From: Oncomelania hupensis
Lineage: Eukaryota; Mollusca; Gastropoda; Littorinimorpha; Pomatiopsidae
Direction of reading: 5' to 3'
Length of the DNA stretch: 64,000 nt
Assembly: GCA_036898135.1 (NCBI GenBank)
Contig: CM072513.1
Coordinates: 12,126,102-12,190,101, forward strand
Shown here: positions 11,166 to 22,495 of the stretch, one piece after another
Numbering within the stretch: the first letter of the stretch is position 1
Layout of the letters: each line of letters opens with the position of its first letter
Position numbers and translations under genes: made by a program
The notes under the pieces: model-generated
The model's input: the letters and a program-made list of their open reading frames with translations, nothing else
What the model was told of the DNA's origin: nothing
Database searches by the model: none

Positions 11166-12145
11166 GTGCTAGCCTAGTGTTATTAGTGCTCTTTAGCCCT
11201 AGTTCCGCTTAAAGTAGAACTTGTCTTTTCTAGTCGTAGTCCACCTGTTACAGGTCTTTGCCTGGTTGTGGCATTGCTGAAAGCTAACCCTGCCTAGCTC
11301 AAGACAAATGATAGCAGTCTGCCCTACAGTACCGCTTGTTGAACGGCCATTTCATTCGTCTGCTATCGAAGCTACAAGGGGGAACAATTCATTTCCCTGC
11401 GACCGGAACAAATATGGAGGACGGAAGTGCGCACTTTGCTCACCTCAAATGCCTCTTATTTAGCAATACGTTCGTCTGCCCAATTTGTATACATTGAAAT
11501 TTACTGTCAGGCGCTCTCGCCTCTTTCCAGCATTAGATCTAAATTTTCTTTTCAATCCCACAGGAAGTCTAGTTTTTCTTACAAACAGTAGAGATATACA
11601 AATTACTTACCGAGTGAGAAAATGTATCATCTTTTTTAAATTAAAAAGAATATATTGGTAATCTAATGGCATTTACCAGTGTGTGACGTAGTTTATGTAC
11701 TGCATTTTAATTGATGCGTTAATTGAGTTGTTTCTAATGGTATTCTTTTTATTGCTAGGTTAACTGATAATATAAAAACCAACCTGTCAGGAACTGGACC
11801 AAGGAACCAGGGTGTAATCTCACAGAAGGATTTTTTTCTTCATGAAATCGGGTTTTCATCTTGGGTAAAGACACATCACTCACACTGACAAATGTTTAGG
11901 AGAGAAATTGTAAGGACCCTGGAACCAGGGTGTCGTCTAGCACTGGCGGAATAAATTTTTCACAAAATGGAGTTTTGATCTTGGGTAAACTCTGACAAAT
12001 CACTTACTATGAAAAATGATTTCATCTTTTGGGTATAATGATAAGCACAAAGTTACAGAGGATGCAGCGCGCACTGCGATATACCTCAGCCACACCCAGG
12101 ACAGGAGGGAAATAAATGCTCAAGAGAACCGTTATTAATCAACCG
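11166..12145. other. Non-tandem stretch, no gene recognised
   Basis: No credible exon. A degenerate two-copy repeat lies at about 11808-11890 and 11925-12010 (shared ggaaccagggtgt and gttttNatcttgggtaaa). The rest looks unique. Confidence 0.4.
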
Positions 12146-12152
12146 TGCACAT

Positions 12153-12352
12153 ATTTGCCTTTATATACCTTATTTGCCTTTATGTAGCTTATTTGCCTTT
12201 ATATACCTTATTTGCCTTTATGTAGCTTATTTGCCTTTATATACCTTATTTGCCTTTATGTAGCTTATTTGCCTTTATATACCTTATTTGCCTTTATGTA
12301 GCTTATTTGCCTTTATATACCTTATTTGCCTTTATATACCTTATTTTCCTGA
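12153..12352. repeat. Dimeric minisatellite, 20 + 20 bp
   Basis: Two alternating 20-bp variants, tttgcctttatataccttat and tttgcctttatgtagcttat, give a 40-bp higher-order period for about five dimers. The alternation is lost in the last copies. Confidence 0.85.
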
Positions 12353-12607
12353 TACAAATAAAATATCTCAGCACCGTAATAAACCAGTGATCTCTCTTAT
12401 GATAAATATCTTATTAACATTCCATTGTTCAACCCCCGTAACCACACTCGGTGACCATCCAGGACAAGAGGGGAATAGGAACAGCATGACCATTCGGGCG
12501 TACAAACACTAAGAGCCTCCACACTTCTGACTCCAAACACTAAGCCAACAACAAACCACAGGTTAAAACACTTCTCAAGAAGCCAACAGGCCACACCTGA
12601 CAATGAA
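12353..12607. other. Spacer between arrays
   Basis: The segment near 12440-12485 (catccaggacaagagggg) resembles cacccaggacaggaggg near 12094-12110, suggesting an old local duplication on either side of the 20-bp array. Confidence 0.35.
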
Positions 12608-13235
12608 GACAGCAGGGATATGCAGCTTACCATAGAGACAGTAGCTTACCATGGACACAGTAGCTTACCATGGAGACAGTAGCTTACCATAGAGACAGTA
12701 GCTTACCATGGACACAGTAGCTTACCATAGAGACAGTAGCTTACCATAGAGACAGTAGCTTACCATAGAGACAGTAGCTTTCCATAGAGACAGTAGCTTA
12801 CCATGGACACAGTAGCTTATCATGGACACAGTAGCTTACCATGGACACAGTAGCTTACCATAGAGACAGTAGCTTACCATGGAGACAGTAGCTTACCATA
12901 GAGACAGTAGCTTACCATGGAGACAGTAGCTTACCATGGACACAGTAGCTTACCATAGAGACAGTAGCTTACCATGGAGACAGTAGCTTACCATAGAGAC
13001 AGTAGCTTATCATAGAGACAGTAGCTTACCATGGACACAGTAGCTTACCATAGAGACAGTAGCTTACCATGGACACAGTAGCTTACCATGGAGACAGTAG
13101 CTTACCATGGACACAGTAGCTTACCATGGACACAGTAGCTTACTATGGACACAGTAGCTTACCATGGAGACAGTAGCTTACCATGGAGACAGTAGCTTAC
13201 CATGGAGACAGTAGCTTACCATGGAGACAGTAGCT
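12608..13235. repeat. Minisatellite, 19-bp unit, about 32 copies
   Basis: Unit accatggacacagtagctt, with two main variants (ggacaca and agagaca) in irregular order. Confidence 0.9.
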
Positions 13236-13261
13236 TACAATGATCTCGAAAAAAAGTGTTT

Positions 13262-13589
13262 AAACCTTTCCGAACCTTCAAATTAAGATAGGACATTAAG
13301 CAGCTTCTCATGCACACTTTTTAATGCCCACACTTATCATCAAATTAAGATAGGACATTAAGCAGCATATCATCAAATTAAGATAGGACATTAAGCAGCT
13401 TCTCATGCACACTTTTTAATGCCCACACTTATCATCAAATTAAGATAGGACATTAAGCAGCTTCTCATGCACACTTTCTAATGTCCACACTTATCATCAA
13501 ATTAAGATAGGACATTAAGCAGCTTCTCATGCACACTTTCTAAGTCCACACTTATCATCAAGAGCAAGATAGGACATTAATCATCTGTA
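13262..13589. repeat. Minisatellite, about 62-bp unit, five copies, one truncated
   Basis: Unit begins aaattaagataggacattaa and ends cccacacttatcatc. The left edge (13256-13290, cctttccgaaccttcaaatt) resembles the right arm of the foldback element at 9140-9337, so the array may have grown from such an element end. Confidence 0.8.
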
Positions 13590-14098
13590 CTAATGTAAAC
13601 ATCTGTATAATGTAAACACACTGTGTAATGTAACAAAATGTAATGTGTGTAATGTAACAAACTGTCTGTCAATGTAAACAAACATCTGTGTAATGTAAAC
13701 AAACATCAGTGTAATGTAAACAAACATCTGTGTGTGTAATGTAAACACCTGCATAATGTAAACAAACATCTGTGTAATATAAACAAACATCTGTGTAATG
13801 TAAACAAACATCTGTGTAATGTAAACAAACATCTGTGTAATATAAACAAACATCTGTGTAATGTAAACAAACATCTGTGTAATGTGAACAAACATCTGTG
13901 TAATGTTAACATCTGTGTAATGTAAACAAACACCTGCGTAATGTAAACAAACATCTGTGTAATGTAAACAAACATCTGTGTAATGTGAACAAACATCTGT
14001 GTACTGTGAACAAACATCTGTGCAATGTAAACATCTGTGTAATGTAAACAAACATCTGTGTAATGTAAACAAACATCTGTGTAATGTAAACAAACACC
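13590..14098. repeat. Minisatellite, 21-bp unit, about 24 copies
   Basis: Unit tgtaatgtaaacaaacatctg with occasional 6-9-bp deletions. Frames are open on the minus strand because 21 is a multiple of three. Confidence 0.9.
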
Positions 14099-14565
14099 AA
14101 TAATTGTTTCATACAGCGCACTTACCAACTCAGAGCTGCTCAAAGCTGTAGTCGGCATCGGGATCTAACTCCGGGTGCTCATAACGTCAACTTGTAGTAT
14201 TAAGCCAGGCTATGCACATGACACCCCATACAGACCCCCCGACTTCTCAGTCTACGGCGTTCCACAACTATGAAGGGGCGAGTTGGGACAGGGAAGTAGG
14301 GTCTGTGGTCCACTGGTCTGTTTTAATGATGAGATCGCCAGAAACAATTCTATGACACACATGCACGCCTGACAGGAAATGAAGACGAAGAACCCTCCCA
14401 AACACTAAGATAACATTACATTTTTTTAAGCTAACGTGTCTTGTAAAAACCAATCACCCAACAAAATCACTTAAATTGGATTTCTGAACAGAAGAGGTGG
14501 AAGTAAAAGACGGATAACAAGAAAGATAACAAACAAGTCACAATTTCGATCAGAGTAGGAGGCAA
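14099..14565. other. Intergenic, no gene recognised
   Basis: Unique-looking sequence between arrays; no credible exon. Confidence 0.35.
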
Positions 14566-14590
14566 ATGAGGGAGAGAGAGCGGGGAAGGG

Positions 14591-14640
<50 letters not shown>

Positions 14641-15115
14641 GGGATGGAGAGAGGGAGGGAAGGAGTGCAACAGACTGACAGAAAGAAAGCGGGAGAGCGA
14701 CAGGCAAAGACAGAAGAACATTTAGGGAGAAGGTGTAGAAGAAGGGAAGAAAGAGACACGAAAGAGAGGAAGAGAGACACGAAAAGAGAGGAAGAAAGAG
14801 AGACACGAAAGAGAGGAAGAAAGAGAGACACGAAAAGAGAGGAAGAAAGAGAGACACGAAAAGAGAGGAAGAAATAGAGACACGAAAGAGAGGAAGAAAG
14901 AGGGACACGAAAAGAGAGGAAGAAAGAGAGACACGAAAGAGAGGAAGAAAGAGAGACACGAAAGAGAGGAAGAAAGAGAGACACGAAAAGAGAGGAAGAA
15001 AGAGAGACACGAAAGAGAGGAAGAAAGAGAGACACGAAAAGAGAGGAAGAAAGAGAGACACGAAAGAGAGGAAGAAAGAGAGACACGAAAGAGAGGAAGA
15101 AAGAAGGAAAGAGGA
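14566..15115. repeat. GA-rich tract and 26-27-bp minisatellite
   Basis: A (GA)n run at about 14590-14637 is followed from about 14750 by copies of gagacacgaaaagaggaaga-type units alternating between single and double A forms. The long Ser/Leu/Phe-rich minus-strand frames are low-complexity artefacts. Confidence 0.85.
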
Positions 15116-15581
15116 GTAGGAGGAGGACACAGGCGGCACAGGGAGCAAAATAAGAACGGACGACGATGCCACCACAGACGGACGGACAAAAGGAAGAAGA
15201 GACGAGCGAGGGCCAGAAGCGACAGGCAGAAAATAAGATGGTCTAAGAAGAAATTAATAGCGCTGGAAGCCTCCAAGTCCAAACAATTCTTTTTTTGCGA
15301 ACGCGGGAAAAAATTAATGAGAAAAAGTTTTCAAAAGGTCGACATGTGTTCTCAAAACGCAAAAAGTGTGTAAAATATACTGAGATTATTGTGGTAGTTC
15401 TGTAAGGCGCAAAGACCCATAAAATATGAAGAAGAAAAAAACACCACATACAGGTTAATGACTTCTTGAAATACGACGTTTAAAGGCCAAAGCAATGTTA
15501 ATGTTATTGTGTATACACACACATTAACACAGTACACACGCACACTTACACACAGTACACAACCACACAATACACACGCGC
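15116..15581. other. Intergenic with AC-rich segment
   Basis: AC-rich sequence at about 15510-15590 provided the insertion site of the adjacent LINE. Nothing else recognised. Confidence 0.4.
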
Positions 15582-15594
15582 ACACTTACAAGCA

Positions 15595-16074
15595 AATCAA
15601 ATCAAATCAAATCAATCTTTAATTTAATGTCTGTTCACACATTTAGGTGATATTAGACATTGAAAATGTAACTTTTAAAACACTTTATCTATTTAAAAAC
15701 ATAATTTCAAAACAATCTATAAAAGTCTACCAACAGGAGATTTAGCAATAACTTTCACAATGTCTGTAACATTTGGATGATATAGAACCATGTCTACAGA
15801 ATGTCCATATTCAGTTATGCTATGTCCATTTACTTTACATATATCTCTTAAAACTGAGCATTCAAAGAGAAGGTGATGTACTGATAGACTTGTATTACAT
15901 ATACATTTAACATCTACTGAGTATTTAGTGCTCCATGCATTCATTCTTAATTTATATATTAATTTAGAAAGTGGTCTTGAACAATTCAGTATAGATATAT
16001 TTTTAATATTATTTTCATGATACACTGCCTTTTCTAGTAAAGAAAACATTTCATGATTACACATATTCAAATTT
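15595..16074 (-). mobile_element. RNase H-type LINE, 480-bp 3' fragment with 13-bp TSD
   Basis: The 13-mer acacttacaagca at 15582-15594 and 16075-16087 flanks the body exactly. The minus strand encodes the C-terminal end of the family seen whole at 39682-41452, with the zinc-knuckle-like CICNTSLSVHHLLFEC (CxC, H, C spacing conserved) and ending SPVGRLL. The tail is a TTTGA repeat (15595-15616 on plus). 5' truncation removed RT and RNase H. Frames are largely open, so the insertion is not ancient. Confidence 0.88.
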
Positions 16075-16117
16075 ACACTTACAAGCACACACACATACAT
16101 AACACTCGGGCACACAC

Positions 16118-16165
16118 AAGATACAAGATGATTTATTGTTGTCATTTACAAACGGCAATTTGACA
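16118..16165 (-). mobile_element. LINE/SINE 3' tail fragment
   Basis: Plus reads acaagatgatttattgttgt, i.e. on minus a terminal AATAAA-type motif followed by a short repeated tail, like the piece at 28961-29060. Too short to classify. Confidence 0.35.
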
Positions 16166-16503
16166 CGCACACTGGTGCCCTAGTATAAGAAATCGCTGTT
16201 AAATTATTGTACAAAGTGTAACGAAATTGTAACAGTCACACATTACATTTGAAAACGATGAAAACGAAAATATCGTTTAAAAACCTTTGACACAAAAACG
16301 ACTTGAAATGGAAATCAGGTCGATACATCTTTAGGCCCCACAGTGGAACAAATGATTCAGCACATCGCATCTCAACAAATAAAGGTTGTTTTGTTTGTAA
16401 ACAAATACAAATAAAAGTACTACATACAATCACAAATCAACAACCACTAAAACTCCATGTCCACAACAGTTATACATTATACTTTCAACTATATTCTCAT
16501 ATC
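16166..16503. other. Intergenic, no gene recognised
   Basis: No supported exon. An open frame through this region runs into the AC/C tract and is not convincing. Confidence 0.35.
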
Positions 16504-16504
16504 T

Positions 16505-16568
16505 GCACACACACACACACACACCACCACCACCACCCCCCCCCCCCCCCCACACACACACACACACA
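16505..16568. repeat. (AC)n, (CAC)n and poly-C tract
   Basis: AC tract, CAC tract, about 17 consecutive C, then AC again. It forms the outer edge of the TIR element. Confidence 0.9.
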
Positions 16569-16605
16569 CAACCGTGTAGAAATGCCGTTGTGACGACTTT
16601 CATGT

Positions 16606-16824
16606 TCAATAATGGTACAGGATGCAGTCAATATAAAAAAAATTCAAAAATAAAAATTCGATTTTCTTCCGTCTTCTAATAGCGATCTCCCTGCCTTTGC
16701 ACCACCTGTTTGAGTGATGTATGTGTATTTGGTGTGTGTGAGGGTAAATGAGACAGGTGAGCGTGTATGTTGGTATAGATCGCCGCGCTTTGAGCCTTGG
16801 GGAAAGGCGCGTACATATCATCCT

Positions 16825-16884
<60 letters not shown>
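16606..16884 (+). mobile_element. SINE/LINE 3' segment nested in the TIR arm, (ATT)n tail
   Basis: Ends gcgctttgagccttggggaa, then ggcgcgtacat and a pure ATT tract (16829-16884). The GCGCTTTGAG...GGCGC hairpin plus ATT tail is a common retroelement 3' end. The 5' part shows no clear polymerase III boxes. Confidence 0.55.
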
Positions 16885-16885
<1 letters not shown>

Positions 16886-16925
16886 GAAACTCTACATACG
16901 TTACTTTGACATTAATTTTTTTTAA

Positions 16926-17009
16926 AGCTAACCCTAATTCTAACCCTAACTCTCACCCTAACCCAAACCCTTAACCTAACCCTAAGCCTAACACAGCCCT
17001 AACCCTAAC
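16926..17009. repeat. Interstitial telomere-like (CCCTAA)n, degenerate
   Basis: About twelve CCCTAA-related hexamers with variants (ctaattct, ccctaact, ccaaaccct, ccctaagc). The plus strand is the C-rich strand. It is far too degenerate and short to be a chromosome end, and lies within an inverted-repeat element. Confidence 0.8.
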
Positions 17010-17115
17010 GGAACACTGTTTTGACGTCAAAATAACGGGGTCCGTCAAAAGAAAGTACGTAGAGGTTCAATTGTATGTCAGAATAAAGGCGTTTCTACCT
17101 AGCCACACACATACA

Positions 17116-17452
17116 CACACACGCACACCCAAGTCTCGTCCTCTGTGACCACAAATACGCACAAACACACATAATACAAAGGTTTAGAAAAATTCATTTG
17201 AACCTCTCTCATGCACACTCAATAAAAACCATTTCTCCATTTATTATAACAATGTAGGATATAATCCTCAACAGTGTTTTTAAATGCCATGAAGTCCACA
17301 GCAAAAGGACGGCTTATGCTAGTACTGAAACGTAGGTTATAAAAATAGTAAAATATGTAATCTGACACAGAAACAAGACGGACATAATATTTCAAAACTA
17401 CCAATCCACAGATAAATAGACCAGTCAACTGGCAGGAAGAACTGGTAAACAG
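17116..17452. other. Intergenic, no gene recognised
   Basis: AC-rich edge then unique-looking sequence. Confidence 0.35.
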
Positions 17453-17454
17453 GC

Positions 17455-17735
17455 AGATCAACCTACCGGCAGACAGATAAACGAGCCAACCGGTAGATGG
17501 ACAGGCAAACCGCCAGATAGAAAAGCCAACCGGCAGTTAGACAGACGAGGCAACCAGCAGATAGGCAAGCGCAGCCAACGGCCAGATGCAGATGGACAGG
17601 CAAACCGACATATAGACAGACCAGCCAACTGGCAGGTAGACGATCCAACCGGCAGATAGACATAGGCACACCGGCAGATAGACAGGCAAACCGGCAGATA
17701 GACATGCAGGCAAACCGGCAGATAGACATAGACAG
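17455..17735. repeat. Minisatellite, 20-bp unit, about 14 copies
   Basis: Unit ccggcagatagacaggcaaa with many substitutions and length variants. Confidence 0.8.
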
Positions 17736-18127
17736 AAGAAAGAGGAAACAGTGGAATGTGGTTAGATTCAAACTGATGGAGCAGATAATGATTGGGCTAG
17801 GTGGTCGAAGAGGAAAAAACACAATGTTGCTGCTGGATTTGGAATGGAAATGTGCATGCAACGCAAAAGAGAAGGTAACCAGATTATGCCCAGGCCTTGT
17901 TACCTCCCCCTGTCAGTGAAAAAGGAGGAATCCCTTTTTACTCTAACCGCATCAAATGGCGGCAAAAGCTGCTTTGAACAGACAGGTGCACTTAAGCCCC
18001 AACTCTGCCATCGATTGCAATGCACGTGCAAACAATCACGTGACCATTATACTTACTAAATTAATCTATTCGTATGATGATACTTTCAGACACGTTCGCA
18101 CATTGTACTCTACTAAATATGGGCTTG

Positions 18128-18128
<1 letters not shown>
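17736..18128. other. Intergenic, no gene recognised
   Basis: Open frames here are short and overlap the flanking repeats; none has supporting signals. Confidence 0.35.
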
Positions 18129-18197
<69 letters not shown>

Positions 18198-18256
18198 GAC
18201 AGAGAAAGAGAGAGGACAGATAGAGAGAGAGGAGAGAGAGAGGAGAGAGAGAGAGC
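18129..18256. repeat. (GA)n microsatellite, interrupted
   Basis: Long GA tract with GGA and ACA interruptions toward the right. Confidence 0.9.
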
Positions 18257-19138
18257 GGTGATGAGGGAAAGTGAGGGACGCTAGGAAGGAATAAGTAAAA
18301 TCGCGAGCGACGGAAGAATATTTTATTTCAAAATTTCAATCAAACCAAAAGGCAAAAATAAATATCCGAACAATTTCTTTAAAATAAATTAAATAACAAC
18401 ACTACCCTGTTGATCTTCCTTCACGATGTTTTCATCACGCCCAGCAACTCACGATGTTTTCATCATGTCCGAGCCAGCAACTTGATTAACAATGCAAAGG
18501 TCAACAATCCAATTTTGAATAACTGGAAACATTACAGCAGCCCAGTTAATGAAAACGCCACAATCCAATGTTGACTAAGTGGAAACATTAAAGCAGCGCA
18601 GTTAATGAAAAGGTTACAATGAACGATGTGCTGACAATCAATAATCTTACAAAGTATAATCAGTGCCCATTTAAATGGTTAATTAATAGAATAAAACGTA
18701 ATGGCTATCATAACCGTTAATGCATGTTACGGTTTTCATAAAAGCATCTTCACAATACTATTAAACAACGTCTGATGTTTTCATTATCGATTTCATTTAT
18801 AACATAAACTTTGATGTAAACGTTAGATTAGCAAAAGCTTTGATTGATTCTCCAGTTGCTCAGTTTATATTATTATGTATTTTAAATATATGGTTGTATG
18901 TATGTATGTATCTGGTGTAAATGTGTGTGATTGCGTGCGTACGGCTCATCATCTCGATGAAGAAGACGTTAATAAAACAACAAACCAACCAACCATTAAA
19001 CAACGTCACAATAACACGGGGTCGCATTAAGTCCGAAATAAACTGAACACATCTGAACAATGCTCATAGCAACAAAAACGTACTCAAGGCTTGGATTAAA
19101 CGCCGCCCTGTCGAGGTCTCAAAACATCGATTGTACAC
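18257..19138. other. Intergenic with two short duplications
   Basis: A roughly 30-bp pair (18421-18482, sharing cacgatgttttcatca) and a roughly 57-bp pair (18502-18620, sharing ggaaacattaNagcagc and cagttaatgaaaa). No gene. Confidence 0.5.
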
Positions 19139-19910
19139 TCAAACACCACCAACAGACATTAAACAGAACACCGCCAACAGACACCAACATACATTAAACA
19201 AGACATCATCAACAGACATTAAACAAGACATCACAAACAGACATTAAATAAGACATCCCCAACAGACATTAAATAAGACATCCCCAACAGACATTAAACA
19301 AGACATCACCAACAGAAATTAAACAGGACATTACCGACAGACATTAAACGAGACATCACCAACAGATATTAAACAAGCCATCACCCAAATACATTAAACA
19401 GGACACTACCAAAAGACATTAAACAAGACTTTACCAACAGACATTAAACCTATCCTATCCTATCCTGTCCCATAACCCGAAGGTCGTAGGGGCACCACAG
19501 ATGATCGTTTAACCAGCATACTCCATTTTTCTCTGTCCTCAGCAGCCCTCATGGCTTCGCTCAGTGTCAAACCAGTCCATTCTCGAATGTTGTCCTCCCA
19601 CCTCTTTTTCGGTCTCCCCCTTCTTCTACCTCCTTGCACTGTGCCTTGCAGAATGGTCTTTGCAAGGCCTGATGACATTAAACAAAACATCACTAACAGA
19701 CATTAAACAAGACATCACCAACGAAATTAAACAAAAAATCACCAACGGAAATTAAACCAGACATCATCAACAGACATTATACAGGACACCACCAACAGAC
19801 ATTAAACAAAATATTACCAACTGACATCACCCACAGGCATTAAACAAGACATCACTAACAGACATTAAACACGACATCACCAACAGACATTAAACAACAC
19901 ATCATTAACA
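19139..19910. repeat. Minisatellite, 25-bp unit, interrupted by a LINE
   Basis: Unit acagacattaaacaagacat followed by cacca, about 20 copies, split at 19450-19674 by an RTE-like insertion. Confidence 0.88.
19450..19674 (-). mobile_element. RTE-like LINE 3' fragment inserted in the 25-bp array
   Basis: Minus strand encodes SGLAKTILQGTVQGGRRRGR onward to RPSGYGTG and the GGATA tail, uninterrupted. Flanked on both sides by acattaaac (19441-19449 and 19675-19683). Because that 9-mer is also part of the array unit, it may be a true target-site duplication or simply the array phase. Confidence 0.88.
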
Positions 19911-19929
19911 AACATTAAACATGCCGTAA

Positions 19930-21405
19930 CAACCACCCATTAGTTCTAGCATGTCCCCAGAAGAGAGAAGAGGAAGAAACCCTCCCAATTCTCCGGGAAG
20001 AAGTTGAGGCAGCAGAGCAATCACTAAAGAAGGGGAAGGCAGTGGGAGTGGACAACATACACGCGGAACTGCTGCAAGCCGGAGGGGAAGTGATGATTGA
20101 CGCCCTCACCATTATCTGTAACAAAATCTGGCAGAATTAGGAGTGGCCTACACCATGGACCCAGTCGCTCGTCATCACTCTTCCCAAAAATGGTAACCAT
20201 CAGGAGTGTGAAAATTACCGCACCCTCAGCCTCATCAGCCATCCCAGCAAGGTCCTCCTGAAAATAATACTCAACAGGTTGAAACACCAAGCTGGACAAA
20301 TCATAGCTGAAAGACACAAGAAGGATTCAGGGCAGGGTGAAGTACCACTGAACAGATTTTCAACCTCAGAATAATCTGCGAGAAATACCTATAGCACCAA
20401 CAACATCTACATCATGTGTTTGTAGACTACAAGAAAGCCTTTGACCGAGTCTAATATGCAGCTGTGTAGGCAACAATGAGAGAGTACAACATCAGCCCTA
20501 AAAGGCTACCAGTGCAGTCCTCCACAACAGCGCCATCGGGAACTGGTTCAGAACAACAATCAGTGTGCGTCAAGGATGCTACTCTCTCCAACACTCTTTA
20601 ACATCTTCCTAGAGCGCATCATGTCAGAGGCCCTTGCAGATCACGAAGGCACAGTTAACATAGGGGAGATAGCAGTCTCCAACCTCCGTTTTGCGGATGA
20701 CATTGATGGATTGGCTTGAGAGGAACAAGAACTTGAACAGCTTGTACAGAGGTTTAACACCACCTCCAGAGCCTATGGAATGGGAATAAGTGCAGAGAAA
20801 ACCAAAATGATGACCAACAACACCAAATGGCATCAACATGGACATCAAAGTCCAAGGCCAATCCCTCAACACAGTGGATAGTTTCAAATATTTAGGAGCC
20901 ATTGTATCAGACAGTGGGTCCCGACACGAGGTCCTCTCCAGGATCGCACAAACTACTGCTGGCCTGACAAGATTGAAGCCCATTTGGAAAGACAGGACCA
21001 TCAGTCTACATTCTAAGGTAAGGCTGCTGCGCTTCCTTGTCATCACCATCTTCCTATACGCTTGCAAAACATGGACCCTCACATCAAATCTACAACGAAG
21101 AATTCAAAGCATGGAGATGAAGTGCTTACAGAAGACTTCTGGGCATTTCCTATACCCAGCACATCACCAACAATGAAATCCGACAGACCATCGCACAAGC
21201 CATCCTGCAAGGCACGGTGCAAGGAGGCAGAAGAATAGGGAGACAGAAAAAGAGGTGGGAAGACAACATTCGAGAATGGTCTGGTTTGACATTGAATGAA
21301 GCCATTAGGGTTGCTGAGAACAGAGAAAGATGGAGTACGCTGGTCAAACGATCATCTGTGATGCCTCAACGACCTTTGAGTTACGGGATAGGATAGGATA
21401 TAGGA
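19930..21405 (+). mobile_element. RTE-like LINE, long degenerate copy
   Basis: Starts in the EN-RT linker (TLPILREEVEAAEQSLKKGK, KAVGVDNIHAELLQAGGE), passes the palm region (HHVFVDYKKAFDRV at about 20417-20455; a FADD-like segment at about 20690) and the thumb region, and ends in the GGATA tail at about 21405. Several stops and frameshifts break every domain. A deletion of roughly 100 bp lies between the SGHFLYPAHHQQ region and the final basic segment, joining tcgcacaagccatc to ctgcaaggcacgg. It is a dead copy. No endonuclease domain is seen. Confidence 0.88.
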
Positions 21406-22450
21406 TACGAACAACCACTAAAACATTACCGTCAAGCCAAAAATTGTCATGCAAATATACACTTCAATCAAATAATATAATGGATGGACATGCTGTGCAA
21501 AACACAGTCATTAGTCTTGTTGGGACTGGCAGTGGTGTGGAGGGAGAGGTAGTGGATTGGCATATATAGAGAGAGAGGGGGAGAGAGAGGGAGAGAGAGA
21601 GGGGGGAATAAACAAATGACACCATGTTAATGTGTTTAAGCCAACGAACCCTCACATTTCACACTCTTTCCCACGCATTAAATTTGAAAAATAAATAAAG
21701 CAAATAAAGTCAATCAATAGAATAAAATAAAATAAATACATAGAAAATTAAATAATTAATACCTTGATGAAATATTACTGTTTGACAAAGCCTTATATGA
21801 CGGAAAAACTAAATTTACATGTACACTGTAACTTTCTTTGGTGCAACGACTCCTCTCTTTTCTTCAGGGAATAAAATATTAACATTGCAATTTTTCTTCA
21901 TAAATCCCCTGGGCAATCCAAACGCTCCTATTGACCAGAAAAATGGAAAAGGATTTAAATGTTCTAAAAATTCCACGGTCTACTTTTCCAATGCAGAATC
22001 AAAAACGTTCCAGATGTACCAAACAGAAGATGACCCCTTATCTCATGGAGAATGAGATCAAACCAATCTTTCACTTCATGAGACAGTTATAGATTATCTA
22101 AATGTTCTGTAAACCAACCCCTACCTATTAATGGAAAACTATACCATCCTCTCCATCAGCCGGATCAATGCTCCTGACATTACAGACTTAATTAAACAGA
22201 ATCATTCATTTATATGTAGTCTACGGTCTCTATATCTTCTATTAAACCAATAATTCCGAAAATGTCACAAAACCTAACACCCCTCAAAGACAGAGATACA
22301 TCAATGTTATTCACGACGAAACAGCACACTCTCTACTTCTGTTAGAAAGAAAGATGACTGTTCATCGTCCTCTCAATCACGTAAACGAAGGTTATTTATG
22401 GCCCACAACTAATTAAAATTTAAAATTGGTCTAAAATCACATACGTGAAA
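21406..22450. other. Unique-looking stretch, no gene recognised
   Basis: A short GA tract at about 21569-21606. Open frames such as 21819-22055 have no recognisable domain, splice sites or codon signal. Confidence 0.35.
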
Positions 22451-22495
22451 AGACGTTAAAATAAATTATTGAATTGAAATTGAATTGAATTGGCC
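22451..22495 (+). repeat. (TTGAA)n retroelement-type tail
   Basis: attgaattgaaattgaattg matches the tail type of the LINE remnant ending at 54941. No element body is visible upstream. Confidence 0.45.

Larger units (their letters stand above)
16565..17115. mobile_element. TIR element with telomere-like core and nested SINE-like insertion
   Basis: The left arm is in two pieces: 16569-16603 (ccgtgtagaaatgccgttgt onward) and 16885-16910 (tgaaactctacatacgttac onward). Reverse-complementing the right side (17044-17105) gives the same two blocks contiguous and in order, with 21 of 26 matches in the inner block. A lone contiguous arm also occurs at 29232-29297. The 16606-16884 segment therefore interrupts the left arm. 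The core (16926-17009) is a degenerate CCCTAA array. AC repeats lie outside both arms. A perfect 14-bp palindrome, ttttgacgtcaaaa, is at 17020-17033. Confidence 0.6.

Noticed and set aside
12608..13235. CRISPR-like array of regular short repeats
   Set aside because: Units are contiguous without unique spacers. The same holds for the other arrays, and the window is eukaryotic.
14110..14180. tRNA-like A box on the minus strand (gagttggtaagtgcgc)
   Set aside because: No B box at a suitable distance and the next sequence is the 21-bp array.
16926..17009. Chromosome end (true telomere)
   Set aside because: Only about 84 bp, degenerate, internal, and enclosed by inverted repeats.
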